The notes below the pieces were generated by a model. The model made no database searches. It was not told where the DNA came from and worked only from the letters and a program-made list of their open reading frames with translations. 64,000 nt of DNA from Actinernus sp. WN-2022 (lineage: Eukaryota; Cnidaria; Anthozoa; Actiniaria; Actinernidae). Below, piece by piece: positions 11,848 to 26,061 of this stretch. The position numbers were made by a program, and so were the translations under genes. The DNA lies in assembly GCA_030867875.1 (NCBI GenBank), contig JAOWCC010001501.1:24239036-24303035 (forward strand), read 5' to 3'. Every line of letters begins with the position of its first letter. Positions within the stretch are counted from its first letter, which is position 1.

Positions 11848-14216
11848 TCGATAACGGCTTGGGCAAAGCTTTCTCTGTTGGGAAATTTCTCAGTGTCGGC
11901 CCTACTATAAGTCAGTAGATATATTGTTCGCTGAATTCGGCCCTCAAGCTCGACATTATTAACACAGCTGATATGAGTCGTGATCGAAAATTCGTTAGCC
12001 GTTTCAAAGTTTGGCACATGCACGGCTTTAAAAAATGAATATTCACAAGCTATTGTGACTTTGAAATCGTAAATGTGTATCGGTATTAATAAATTTAGTA
12101 AAAATGTATTTAATTTTAGAATTTAATTTTTTAAAGCCGTAATTCTATTTTTTTTTTCATATGTACGCCACCCCTCCCCCCTACTTTTATGACGTCATAT
12201 AGGCATGACGTCACTGTATGTATGGTCATATTAAGAATTTCATTTGGTGCCCATTTAGAGACAAAGACGGCTCAAAAAAGCTGGCACAATCTACTGAAGC
12301 TAATTAAATGCCCTGGACGTGGGTGCCGTTCGCTCAGACAACCCCTGCCATTTAAGTCGGACCTCTTCAGCAATTTCCGGCTATTTTTAACACAATCCCC
12401 CTCCCCCATTTCAATGTTGGTTTTCGAGAAGACCGAAATGTTGCCTTTCTATCCCAACATTGTGAAGGGGGAGGGGGGACAAGCGAAGTCATAAAAAATG
12501 CCCGCGATGTGTCAGAGGAGTTCGTTTAGTGTTCGGAATAGCCTTATTTTGTCGGGCGGTCTGTACTTAAATGGCGAAGGTTGTCTGAGGCGAGATTTTA
12601 GGTAGCTCACATGGTATAATTGTTAATAACGTCCAGGGAATTTAACGAAAACAGCTCAAAACGAGAGGGGACAGTAAACTGACTTGGTGGGAATACGGAT
12701 ACGCTTGTCAATGCAAATTTGATGAAAAAGCCCGATACCCCGGGTAAAATAATATCCGAGGGCGTATCCAAATATTTTACTTAATTGTTTTCGCACAATT
12801 AGGTTCAGTGATCACACTCAATGCTCAAAAAAGTGGATAAAGGGGATTCGTTTATGCTGTTGATGTATCCGTTTCTACTGTTTTCAGTATTAATTCCGGT
12901 GCAGCATTTGCGTTTCATCAAATGTTCAAATTGTTTCATCAGTCTAGAAGCATGCGTGTTTCACAAAGCCCTTCAATCTATATATAGCTACTCAGTATAG
13001 AAACAGAATTCCACCGGATTCCGTCTCGCAGTGCTGATCTCAATCCGATAGAGAATTGTTTCAACACAATTAAGTCATCTTTAGAGAAAGACGCTATCAA
13101 ACAGAAAATTACGCGCGAGTCGTTCGAGCAATTCAAAGCTCGTTTATCCCGGCATCTGAATAATATCCCACTACAGTTCGTTGACAACGCTGTTGAAAGC
13201 ATGCCAAAAAGATTGCACACTGTTGTAGAACAGAAGGGACATAGGACCAGATACTAGAGATGGAAGAGGACAACAACGGTTGCATATTCTGAGAACTGTC
13301 ACTGCCGATTTATTCGTGGTAACTGTAACCGTTACGTTACCCACTGAGCGTAGTGTACTGAACTGATCTCGGACTCGGCCGATCAAGCCTGCTCTTACAA
13401 ATTTATTCATAACCTACTCCTGTCTAATATATAACAAATAACACAGTTTATAAAATGTTAATCCGTTCCAGAACTATTGCTATGGCTTGTTGGCCTTTTC
13501 CCCCGTTCGGCCCTGCATTTCAGCCGTGTCACGGCAGCAGTCACACAACAGCATAAGCTGTTGTTTTCCATCGGCATTTCTCCTCTCCATTTCTCCATGC
13601 AAAGTCACTTATTTAGACGTATTTCCATGCACTTATACCGTTAAAACGTTTTCATAACATATATACTGTTTAAGTTGTGTCATATAAAGCGTTCTAGAAG
13701 TACATAGGATGCGCCGAAATGCTGGTTTGAACATTTCTCCGTTGTAACGGTTAATAAATTCAAATTTTAGATGGAGTTTTATTTACAATGAGGGGAGAAA
13801 TGAGCAAACTCTAAGTTGAAAGCCTGTATCACACAAAGTACTCAGTTCATCGTGTTCAGCGTCCAAAACTCATACTATAGAGCAAGTTTTCTTGGCTGAG
13901 GCTTGCAATTACAGGCAGAAATCATCGTTTTGTGTTGGAGAAATGAACGGAGAATTGTAGAGATGATCACTTCCGGCTACTGTCACGCGCGCTAAAAGTA
14001 CAGTGAGTCCGTTACAACTGTTGCTTTTGCGTTTTATTATTTGTTTTCGACTACGATAGATATCTTTTAACATACAACCACCTTGATTTCGTCTTTAACA
14101 TCAGAGCCATGTGATAGTGGTAGCGATTCGTTTCCAGATTTGGCACTTCAAGCTCTGCGTGAAACTCTAAAGAAACCAGCCATTGAATAACCTTGTTGTT
14201 ATTTTGCTCCCATCCT
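11848..14216 (+). repeat. Array unit 6 (2369 bp)
   Basis: Shares an A-to-T change in attctatTtttt with unit 7. It is the last unit with the full left allele set. Confidence 0.97.
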
Positions 14217-16585
14217 TCGATAACGGCTTGGGCAAAGCTTTCTCTGTTGGGAAATTTCTCAGTGTCGGCCCTACTATAAGTCAGTAGATATATTGTTCGC
14301 TGAATTCGGCCCTCAAGCTCGACATTATTAACACAGCTGATATGAGTCGTGATCGAAAATTCGTTAGCCGTTTCAAAGTTTGGCACATGCACGGCTTTAA
14401 AAAATGAATATTCACAAGCTATTGTGACTTTGAAATCGTAAATGTGTATCGGTATTAATAAATTTAGTAAAAATGTATTTAATTTTAGAATTTAATTTTT
14501 TAAAGCCGTAATTCTATTTTTTTTTTCATATGTACGCCACCCCTCCCCCCTACTTTTATGACGTCATATAGGCATGACGTCACTGTATGTATGGTCATAT
14601 TAAGAATTTCATTTGGTGCCCATTTAGAGACAAAGACGGCTCAAAAAAGCTGGCACAATCTACTGAAGCTAATTAAATGCCCTGGACGTGGGTGCCGTTC
14701 GCTCAGACAACCCCTGCCATTTAAGTCGGACCTCTTCAGCAATTTCCGGCTATTTTTAACACAATCCCCCTCCCCCATTTCAATGTTGGTTTTCGAGAAG
14801 ACCGAAATGTTGCCTTTCTATCCCAACATTGTGAAGGGGGAGGGGGGACAAGCTAAGTCATAAAAAATGCCCGCGATGTGTCAGAGGAGTTCGTTTAGTG
14901 TTCGGAATAGCCTTATTTTGTCGGGCGGTCCGTACTTAAATGGCGAAGGTTGTCTGAGGCGAGATTTTAGGTAGCTCACATGGTATAATTGTTAATAACG
15001 TCCAGGGAATTTAACGAAAACAGCTCAAAACGAGAGGGGACAGTAAACTGACTTGGTGGGAATACGGATACGCTTGTCAATGCAAATTTGATGAAAAAGC
15101 CCGATACCCCGGGTAAAATAATATCCGAGGGCGTATCCAAATATTTTACTTAATTGTTTTCGCACAATTAGGTTCAGTGATCACACTCAATGCTCAAAAA
15201 AGTGGATAAAGGGGATTCGTTTATGCTGTAGATGTATCCGTTTCTACTGTTTTCAGTATTAATTCCGGTGCAGCATTTGCGTTTCATCAAATGTTCAAAT
15301 TGTTTCATCAGTCTAGAAGCATGCGTGTTTCACAAAGCCCTTCAATCTATATATAGCTACTCAGTATAGAAACAGAATTCCACCGGATTCCGTCTCGCAG
15401 TGCTGATCTCAATCCGATAGAGAATTGTTTCAACACAATTAAGTCATCTTTAGAGAAAGACGCTATCAAACAGAAAATTACGCGCGAGTCGTTCGAGCAA
15501 TTCAAAGCTCGTTTATCCCGGCATCTGAATAATATCCCACTACAGTTCGTTGACAACGCTGTTGAAAGCATGCCAAAAAGATTGCACACTGTTGTAGAAC
15601 AGAAGGGACATAGGACCAGATACTAGAGATGGAAGAGGACAACAACGGTTGCATATTCTGAGAACTGTCACTGCCGATTTATTCGTGGTAACTGTAACCG
15701 TTACGTTACCCACTGAGCGTAGTGTACTGAACTGATCTCGGACTCGGCCGATCAAGCCTGCTCTTACAAATTTATTCATAACCTACTCCTGTCTAATATA
15801 TAACAAATAACACAGTTTATAAAATGTTAATCCGTTCCAGAACTATTGCTATGGCTTGTTGGCCTTTTCCCCCGTTCGGCCCTGCATTTCAGCCGTGTCA
15901 CGGCAGCAGTCACACAACAGCATAAGCTGTTGTTTTCCATCGGCATTTCTCCTCTCCATTTCTCCATGCAAAGTCACTTATTTAGACGTATTTCCATGCA
16001 CTTATACCGTTAAAACGTTTTCATAACATATATACTGTTTAAGTTGTGTCATATAAAGCGTTCTAGAAGTACATAGGATGCGCCGAAATGCTGGTTTGAA
16101 CATTTCTCCGTTGTAACGGTTAATAAATTCAAATTTTAGATGGAGTTTTATTTACAATGAGGGGAGAAATGAGCAAACTCTAAGTTGAAAGCCTGTATCA
16201 CACAAAGTACTCAGTTCATCGTGTTCAGCGTCCAAAACTCATACTATAGAGCAAGTTTTCTTGGCTGAGGCTTGCAATTACAGGCAGAAATCATCGTTTT
16301 GTGTTGGAGAAATGAACGGAGAATTGTAGAGATGATCACTTCCGGCTACTGTCACGCGCGCTAAAAGTACAGTGAGTCCGTTACAACTGTTGCTTTTGCG
16401 TTTTATTATTTGTTTTCGACTACGATAGATATCTTTTAACATACAACCACCTTGATTTCGTCTTTAACATCAGAGCCATGTGATAGTGGTAGCGATTCGT
16501 TTCCAGATTTGGCACTTCAAGCTCTGCGTGAAACTCTAAAGAAACCAGCCATTGAATAACCTTGTTGTTATTTTGCTCCCATCCT
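14217..16585 (+). repeat. Array unit 7 (2369 bp)
   Basis: Shares attctatTtttt with unit 6. First unit of the middle allele set: caagcTaag, ggtcCgtac, gctgtAgatg. Confidence 0.97.
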
Positions 16586-18954
16586 TCGATAACGGCTTGG
16601 GCAAAGCTTTCTCTGTTGGGAAATTTCTCAGTGTCGGCCCTACTATAAGTCAGTAGATATATTGTTCGCTGAATTCGGCCCTCAAGCTCGACATTATTAA
16701 CACAGCTGATATGAGTCGTGATCGAAAATTCGTTAGCCGTTTCAAAGTTTGGCACATGCACGGCTTTAAAAAATGAATATTCACAAGCTATTGTGACTTT
16801 GAAATCGTAAATGTGTATCGGTATTAATAAATTTAGTAAAAATGTATTTAATTTTAGAATTTAATTTTTTAAAGCCGTAATTCTATATTTTTTTTCATAT
16901 GTACGCCACCCCTCCCCCCTACTTTTATGACGTCATATAGGCATGACGTCACTGTATGTATGGTCATATTAAGAATTTCATTTGGTGCCCATTTAGAGAC
17001 AAAGACGGCTCAAAAAAGCTGGCACAATCTACTGAAGCTAATTAAATGCCCTGGACGTGGGTGCCGTTCGCTCAGACAACCCCTGCCATTTAAGTCGGAC
17101 CTCTTCAGCAATTTCCGGCTATTTTTAACACAATCCCCCTCCCCCATTTCAATGTTGGTTTTCGAGAAGACCGAAATGTTGCCTTTCTATCCCAACATTG
17201 TGAAGGGGGAGGGGGGACAAGCTAAGTCATAAAAAATGCCCGCGATGTGTCAGAGGAGTTCGTTTAGTGTTCGGAATAGCCTTATTTTGTCGGGCGGTCC
17301 GTACTTAAATGGCGAAGGTTGTCTGAGGCGAGATTTTAGGTAGCTCACATGGTATAATTGTTAATAACGTCCAGGGAATTTAACGAAAACAGCTCAAAAC
17401 GAGAGGGGACAGTAAACTGACTTGGTGGGAATACGGATACGCTTGTCAATGCAAATTTGATGAAAAAGCCCGATACCCCGGGTAAAATAATATCCGAGGG
17501 CGTATCCAAATATTTTACTTAATTGTTTTCGCACAATTAGGTTCAGTGATCACACTCAATGCTCAAAAAAGTGGATAAAGGGGATTCGTTTATGCTGTAG
17601 ATGTATCCGTTTCTACTGTTTTCAGTATTAATTCCGGTGCAGCATTTGCGTTTCATCAAATGTTCAAATTGTTTCATCAGTCTAGAAGCATGCGTGTTTC
17701 ACAAAGCCCTTCAATCTATATATAGCTACTCAGTATAGAAACAGAATTCCACCGGATTCCGTCTCGCAGTGCTGATCTCAATCCGATAGAGAATTGTTTC
17801 AACACAATTAAGTCATCTTTAGAGAAAGACGCTATCAAACAGAAAATTACGCGCGAGTCGTTCGAGCAATTCAAAGCTCGTTTATCCCGGCATCTGAATA
17901 ATATCCCACTACAGTTCGTTGACAACGCTGTTGAAAGCATGCCAAAAAGATTGCACACTGTTGTAGAACAGAAGGGACATAGGACCAGATACTAGAGATG
18001 GAAGAGGACAACAACGGTTGCATATTCTGAGAACTGTCACTGCCGATTTATTCGTGGTAACTGTAACCGTTACGTTACCCACTGAGCGTAGTGTACTGAA
18101 CTGATCTCGGACTCGGCCGATCAAGCCTGCTCTTACAAATTTATTCATAACCTACTCCTGTCTAATATATAACAAATAACACAGTTTATAAAATGTTAAT
18201 CCGTTCCAGAACTATTGCTATGGCTTGTTGGCCTTTTCCCCCGTTCGGCCCTGCATTTCAGCCGTGTCACGGCAGCAGTCACACAACAGCATAAGCTGTT
18301 GTTTTCCATCGGCATTTCTCCTCTCCATTTCTCCATGCAAAGTCACTTATTTAGACGTATTTCCATGCACTTATACCGTTAAAACGTTTTCATAACATAT
18401 ATACTGTTTAAGTTGTGTCATATAAAGCGTTCTAGAAGTACATAGGATGCGCCGAAATGCTGGTTTGAACATTTCTCCGTTGTAACGGTTAATAAATTCA
18501 AATTTTAGATGGAGTTTTATTTACAATGAGGGGAGAAATGAGCAAACTCTAAGTTGAAAGCCTGTATCACACAAAGTACTCAGTTCATCGTGTTCAGCGT
18601 CCAAAACTCATACTATAGAGCAAGTTTTCTTGGCTGAGGCTTGCAATTACAGGCAGAAATCATCGTTTTGTGTTGGAGAAATGAACGGAGAATTGTAGAG
18701 ATGATCACTTCCGGCTACTGTCACGCGCGCTAAAAGTACAGTGAGTCCGTTACAACTGTTGCTTTTGCGTTTTATTATTTGTTTTCGACTACGATAGATA
18801 TCTTTTAACATACAACCACCTTGATTTCGTCTTTAACATCAGAGCCATGTGATAGTGGTAGCGATTCGTTTCCAGATTTGGCACTTCAAGCTCTGCGTGA
18901 AACTCTAAAGAAACCAGCCATTGAATAACCTTGTTGTTATTTTGCTCCCATCCT
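16586..18954 (+). repeat. Array unit 8 (2369 bp)
   Basis: Middle allele set; no private change noticed. Confidence 0.97.
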
Positions 18955-21323
18955 TCGATAACGGCTTGGGCAAAGCTTTCTCTGTTGGGAAATTTCTCAG
19001 TGTCGGCCCTACTATAAGTCAGTAGATATATTGTTCGCTGAATTCGGCCCTCAAGCTCGACATTATTAACACAGCTGATATGAGTCGTGATCGAAAATTC
19101 GTTAGCCGTTTCAAAGTTTGGCACATGCACGGCTTTAAAAAATGAATATTCACAAGCTATTGTGACTTTGAAATCGTAAATGTGTATCGGTATTAATAAA
19201 TTTAGTAAAAATGTATTTAATTTTAGAATTTAATTTTTTAAAGCCGTAATTCTATATTTTTTTTCATATGTACGCCACCCCTCCCCCCTACTTTTATGAC
19301 GTCATATAGGCATGACGTCACTGTATGTATGGTCATATTAAGAATTTCATTTGGTGCCCATTTAGAGACAAAGACGGCTCAAAAAAGCTGGCACAATCTA
19401 CTGAAGCTAATTAAATGCCCTGGACGTGGGTGCCGTTCGCTCAGACAACCCCTGCCATTTAAGTCGGACCTCTTCAGCAATTTCCGGCTATTTTTAACAC
19501 AATCCCCCTCCCCCATTTCAATGTTGGTTTTCGAGAAGACCGAAATGTTGCCTTTCTATCCCAACATTGTGAAGGGGGAGGGGGGACAAGCTAAGTCATA
19601 AAAAATGCCCGCGATGTGTCAGAGGAGTTCGTTTAGTGTTCGGAATAGCCTTATTTTGTCGGGCGGTCCGTACTTAAATGGCGAAGGTTGTCTGAGGCGA
19701 GATTTTAGGTAGCTCACATGGTATAATTGTTAATAACGTCCAGGGAATTTAACGAAAACAGCTCAAAACGAGAGGGGACAGTAAACTGACTTGGTGGGAA
19801 TACGGATACGCTTGTCAATGCAAATTTGATGAAAAAGCCCGATACCCCGGGTAAAATAATATCCGAGGGCGTATCCAAATATTTTACTTAATTGTTTTCG
19901 CACAATTAGGTTCAGTGATCACACTCAATGCTCAAAAAAGTGGATAAAGGGGATTCGTTTATGCTGTAGATGTATCCGTTTCTACTGTTTTCAGTATTAA
20001 TTCCGGTGCAGCATTTGCGTTTCATCAAATGTTCAAATTGTTTCATCAGTCTAGAAGCATGCGTGTTTCACAAAGCCCTTCAATCTATATATAGCTACTC
20101 AGTATAGAAACAGAATTCCACCGGATTCCGTCTCGCAGTGCTGATCTCAATCCGATAGAGAATTGTTTCAACACAATTAAGTCATCTTTAGAGAAAGACG
20201 CTATCAAACAGAAAATTACGCGCGAGTCGTTCGAGCAATTCAAAGCTCGTTTATCCCGGCATCTGAATAATATCCCACTACAGTTCGTTGACAACGCTGT
20301 TGAAAGCATGCCAAAAAGATTGCACACTGTTGTAGAACAGAAGGGACATAGGACCAGATACTAGAGATGGAAGAGGACAACAACGGTTGCATATTCTGAG
20401 AACTGTCACTGCCGATTTATTCGTGGTAACTGTAACCGTTACGTTACCCACTGAGCGTAGTGTACTGAACTGATCTCGGACTCGGCCGATCAAGCCTGCT
20501 CTTACAAATTTATTCATAACCTACTCCTGTCTAATATATAACAAATAACACAGTTTATAAAATGTTAATCCGTTCCAGAACTATTGCTATGGCTTGTTGG
20601 CCTTTTCCCCCGTTCGGCCCTGCATTTCAGCCGTGTCACGGCAGCAGTCACACAACAGCATAAGCTGTTGTTTTCCATCGGCATTTCTCCTCTCCATTTC
20701 TCCATGCAAAGTCACTTATTTAGACGTATTTCCATGCACTTATACCGTTAAAACGTTTTCATAACATATATACTGTTTAAGTTGTGTCATATAAAGCGTT
20801 CTAGAAGTACATAGGATGCGCCGAAATGCTGGTTTGAACATTTCTCCGTTGTAACGGTTAATAAATTCTAATTTTAGATGGAGTTTTATTTACAATGAGG
20901 GGAGAAATGAGCAAACTCTAAGTTGAAAGCCTGTATCACACAAAGTACTCAGTTCATCGTGTTCAGCGTCCAAAACTCATACTATAGAGCAAGTTTTCTT
21001 GGCTGAGGCTTGCAATTACAGGCAGAAATCATCGTTTTGTGTTGGAGAAATGAACGGAGAATTGTAGAGATGATCACTTCCGGCTACTGTCACGCGCGCT
21101 AAAAGTACAGTGAGTCCGTTACAACTGTTGCTTTTGCGTTTTATTATTTGTTTTCGACTACGATAGATATCTTTTAACATACAACCACCTTGATTTCGTC
21201 TTTAACATCAGAGCCATGTGATAGTGGTAGCGATTCGTTTCCAGATTTGGCACTTCAAGCTCTGCGTGAAACTCTAAAGAAACCAGCCATTGAATAACCT
21301 TGTTGTTATTTTGCTCCCATCCT
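18955..21323 (+). repeat. Array unit 9 (2369 bp)
   Basis: Middle allele set. It has aattcTaatttt at ~20869, shared with unit 11 but not with unit 10. Confidence 0.97.
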
Positions 21324-23692
21324 TCGATAACGGCTTGGGCAAAGCTTTCTCTGTTGGGAAATTTCTCAGTGTCGGCCCTACTATAAGTCAGTAGATATAT
21401 TGTTCGCTGAATTCGGCCCTCAAGCTCGACATTATTAACACAGCTGATATGAGTCGTGATCGAAAATTCGTTAGCCGTTTCAAAGTTTGGCACATGCACG
21501 GCTTTAAAAAATGAATATTCACAAGCTATTGTGACTTTGAAATCGTAAATGTGTATCGGTATTAATAAATTTAGTAAAAATGTATTTAATTTTAGAATTT
21601 AATTTTTTAAAGCCGTAATTCTATATTTTTTTTCATATGTACGCCACCCCTCCCCCCTACTTTTATGACGTCATATAGGCATGACGTCACTGTATGTATG
21701 GTCATATTAAGAATTTCATTTGGTGCCCATTTAGAGACAAAGACGGCTCAAAAAAGCTGGCACAATCTACTGAAGCTAATTAAATGCCCTGGACGTGGGT
21801 GCCGTTCGCTCAGACAACCCCTGCCATTTAAGTCGGACCTCTTCAGCAATTTCCGGCTATTTTGAACACAATCCCCCTCCCCCATTTCAATGTTGGTTTT
21901 CGAGAAGACCGAAATGTTGCCTTTCTATCCCAACATTGTGAAGGGGGAGGGGGGACAAGCTAAGTCATAAAAAATGCCCGCGATGTGTCAGAGGAGTTCG
22001 TTTAGTGTTCGGAATAGCCTTATTTTGTCGGGCGGTCCGTACTTAAATGGCGAAGGTTGTCTGAGGCGAGATTTTAGGTAGCTCACATGGTATAATTGTT
22101 AATAACGTCCAGGGAATTTAACGAAAACAGCTCAAAACGAGAGGGGACAGTAAACTGACTTGGTGGGAATACGGATACGCTTGTCAATGCAAATTTGATG
22201 AAAAAGCCCGATACCCCGGGTAAAATAATATCCGAGGGCGTATCCAAATATTTTACTTAATTGTTTTCGCACAATTAGGTTCAGTGATCACACTCAATGC
22301 TCAAAAAAGTGGATAAAGGGGATTCGTTTATGCTGTAGATGTATCCGTTTCTACTGTTTTCAGTATTAATTCCGGTGCAGCATTTGCGTTTCATCAAATG
22401 TTCAAATTGTTTCATCAGTCTAGAAGCATGCGTGTTTCACAAAGCCCTTCAATCTATATATAGCTACTCAGTATAGAAACAGAATTCCACCGGATTCCGT
22501 CTCGCAGTGCTGATCTCAATCCGATAGAGAATTGTTTCAACACAATTAAGTCATCTTTAGAGAAAGACGCTATCAAACAGAAAATTACGCTCGAGTCGTT
22601 CGAGCAATTCAAAGCTCGTTTATCCCGGCATCTGAATAATATCCCACTACAGTTCGTTGACAACGCTGTTGAAAGCATGCCAAAAAGATTGCACACTGTT
22701 GTAGAACAGAAGGGACATAGGACCAGATACTAGAGATGGAAGAGGACAACAACGGTTGCATATTCTGAGAACTGTCACTGCCGATTTATTCGTGGTAACT
22801 GTAACCGTTACGTTACCCACTGAGCGTAGTGTACTGAACTGATCTCGGACTCGGCCGATCAAGCCTGCTCTTACAAATTTATTCATAACCTACTCCTGTC
22901 TAATATATAACAAATAACACAGTTTATAAAATGTTAATCCGTTCCAGAACTATTGCTATGGCTTGTTGGCCTTTTCCCCCGTTCGGCCCTGCATTTCAGC
23001 CGTGTCACGGCAGCAGTCACACAACAGCATAAGCTGTTGTTTTCCATCGGCATTTCTCCTCTCCATTTCTCCATGCAAAGTCACTTATTTAGACGTATTT
23101 CCATGCACTTATACCGTTAAAACGTTTTCATAACATATATACTGTTTAAGTTGTGTCATATAAAGCGTTCTAGAAGTACATAGGATGCGCCGAAATGCTG
23201 GTTTGAACATTTCTCCGTTGTAACGGTTAATAAATTCAAATTTTAGATGGAGTTTTATTTACAATGAGGGGAGAAATGAGCAAACTCTAAGTTGAAAGCC
23301 TGTATCACACAAAGTACTCAGTTCATCGTGTTCAGCGTCCAAAACTCATACTATAGAGCAAGTTTTCTTGGCTGAGGCTTGCAATTACAGGCAGAAATCA
23401 TCGTTTTGTGTTGGAGAAATGAACGGAGAATTGTAGAGATGATCACTTCCGGCTACTGTCACGCGCGCTAAAAGTACAGTGAGTCCGTTACAACTGTTGC
23501 TTTTGCGTTTTATTATTTGTTTTCGACTACGATAGATATCTTTTAACATACAACCACCTTGATTTCGTCTTTAACATCAGAGCCATGTGATAGTGGTAGC
23601 GATTCGTTTCCAGATTTGGCACTTCAAGCTCTGCGTGAAACTCTAAAGAAACCAGCCATTGAATAACCTTGTTGTTATTTTGCTCCCATCCT
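21324..23692 (+). repeat. Array unit 10 (2369 bp)
   Basis: Middle allele set. Private ctatttTGaac (~21864) and acgcTcgag (~22591); the latter turns an Arg of the DDE remnant into Leu. Confidence 0.97.
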
Positions 23693-26061
23693 TCGATAAC
23701 GGCTTGGGCAAAGCTTTCTCTGTTGGGAAATTTCTCAGTGTCGGCCCTACTATAAGTCAGTAGATATATTGTTCGCTGAATTCGGCCCTCAAGCTCGACA
23801 TTATTAACACAGCTGATATGAGTCGTGATCGAAAATTCGTTAGCCGTTTCAAAGTTTGGCACATGCACGGCTTTAAAAAATGAATATTCACAAGCTATTG
23901 TGACTTTGAAATCGTAAATGTGTATCGGTATTAATAAATTTAGTAAAAATGTATTTAATTTTAGAATTTAATTTTTTAAAGCCGTAATTCTATATTTTTT
24001 TTCATATGTACGCCACCCCTCCCCCCTACTTTTATGACGTCATATAGGCATGACGTCACTGTATGTATGGTCATATTAAGAATTTCATTTGGTGCCCATT
24101 TAGAGACAAAGACGGCTCAAAAAAGCTGGCACAATCTACTGAAGCTAATTAAATGCCCTGGACGTGGGTGCCGTTCGCTCAGACAACCCCTGCCATTTAA
24201 GTCGGACCTCTTCAGCAATTTCCGGCTATTTTTAACACAATCCCCCTCCCCCATTTCAATGTTGGTTTTCGAGAAGACCGAAATGTTGCCTTTCTATCCC
24301 AACATTGTGAAGGGGGAGGGGGGACAAGCTAAGTCATAAAAAATGCCCGCGATGTGTCAGAGGAGTTCGTTTAGTGTTCGGAATAGCCTTATTTTGTCGG
24401 GCGGTCCGTACTTAAATGGCGAAGGTTGTCTGAGGCGAGATTTTAGGTAGCTCACATGGTATAATTGTTAATAACGTCCAGGGAATTTAACGAAAACAGC
24501 TCAAAACGAGAGGGGACAGTAAACTGACTTGGTGGGAATACGGATACGCTTGTCAATGCAAATTTGATGAAAAAGCCCGATACCCCGGGTAAAATAATAT
24601 CCGAGGGCGTATCCAAATATTTTACTTAATTGTTTTCGCACAATTAGGTTCAGTGATCACACTCAATGCTCAAAAAAGTGGATAAAGGGGATTCGTTTAT
24701 GCTGTAGATGTATCCGTTTCTACTGTTTTCAGTATTAATTCCGGTGCAGCATTTGCGTTTCATCAAATGTTCAAATTGTTTCATCAGTCTAGAAGCATGC
24801 GTGTTTCACAAAGCCCTTCAATCTATATATAGCTACTCAGTATAGAAACAGAATTCCACCGGATTCCGTCTCGCAGTGCTGATCTCAATCCGATAGAGAA
24901 TTGTTTCAACACAATTAAGTCATCTTTAGAGAAAGACGCTATCAAACAGAAAATTACGCGCGAGTCGTTCGAGCAATTCAAAGCTCGTTTATCCCGGCAT
25001 CTGAATAATATCCCACTACAGTTCGTTGACAACGCTGTTGAAAGCATGCCAAAAAGATTGCACACTGTTGTAGAACAGAAGGGACATAGGACCAGATACT
25101 AGAGATGGAAGAGGACAACAACGGTTGCATATTCTGAGAACTGTCACTGCCGATTTATTCGTGGTAACTGTAACCGTTACGTTACCCACTGAGCGTAGTG
25201 TACTGAACTGATCTCGGACTCGGCCGATCAAGCCTGCTCTTACAAATTTATTCATAACCTACTCCTGTCTAATATATAACAAATAACACAGTTTATAAAA
25301 TGTTAATCCGTTCCAGAACTATTGCTATGGCTTGTTGGCCTTTTCCCCCGTTCGGCCCTGCATTTCAGCCGTGTCACGGCAGCAGTCACACAACAGCATA
25401 AGCTGTTGTTTTCCATCGGCATTTCTCCTCTCCATTTCTCCATGCAAAGTCACTTATTTAGACGTATTTCCATGCACTTATACCGTTAAAACGTTTTCAT
25501 AACATATATACTGTTTAAGTTGTGTCATATAAAGCGTTCTAGAAGTACATAGGATGCGCCGAAATGCTGGTTTGAACATTTCTCCGTTGTAACGGTTAAT
25601 AAATTCTAATTTTAGATGGAGTTTTATTTACAATGAGGGGAGAAATGAGCAAACTCTAAGTTGAAAGCCTGTATCACACAAAGTACTCAGTTCATCGTGT
25701 TCAGCGTCCAAAACTCATACTATAGAGCAAGTTTTCTTGGCTGAGGCTTGCAATTACAGGCAGAAATCATCGTTTTGTGTTGGAGAAATGAACGGAGAAT
25801 TGTAGAGATGATCACTTCCGGCTACTGTCACGCGCGCTAAAAGTACAGTGAGTCCGTTACAACTGTTGCTTTTGCGTTTTATTATTTGTTTTCGACTACG
25901 ATAGATATCTTTTAACATACAACCACCTTGATTTCGTCTTTAACATCAGAGCCATGTGATAGTGGTAGCGATTCGTTTCCAGATTTGGCACTTCAAGCTC
26001 TGCGTGAAACTCTAAAGAAACCAGCCATTGAATAACCTTGTTGTTATTTTGCTCCCATCCT
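23693..26061 (+). repeat. Array unit 11 (2369 bp)
   Basis: Middle allele set. Shares aattcTaatttt (~25607) with unit 9. Confidence 0.97.
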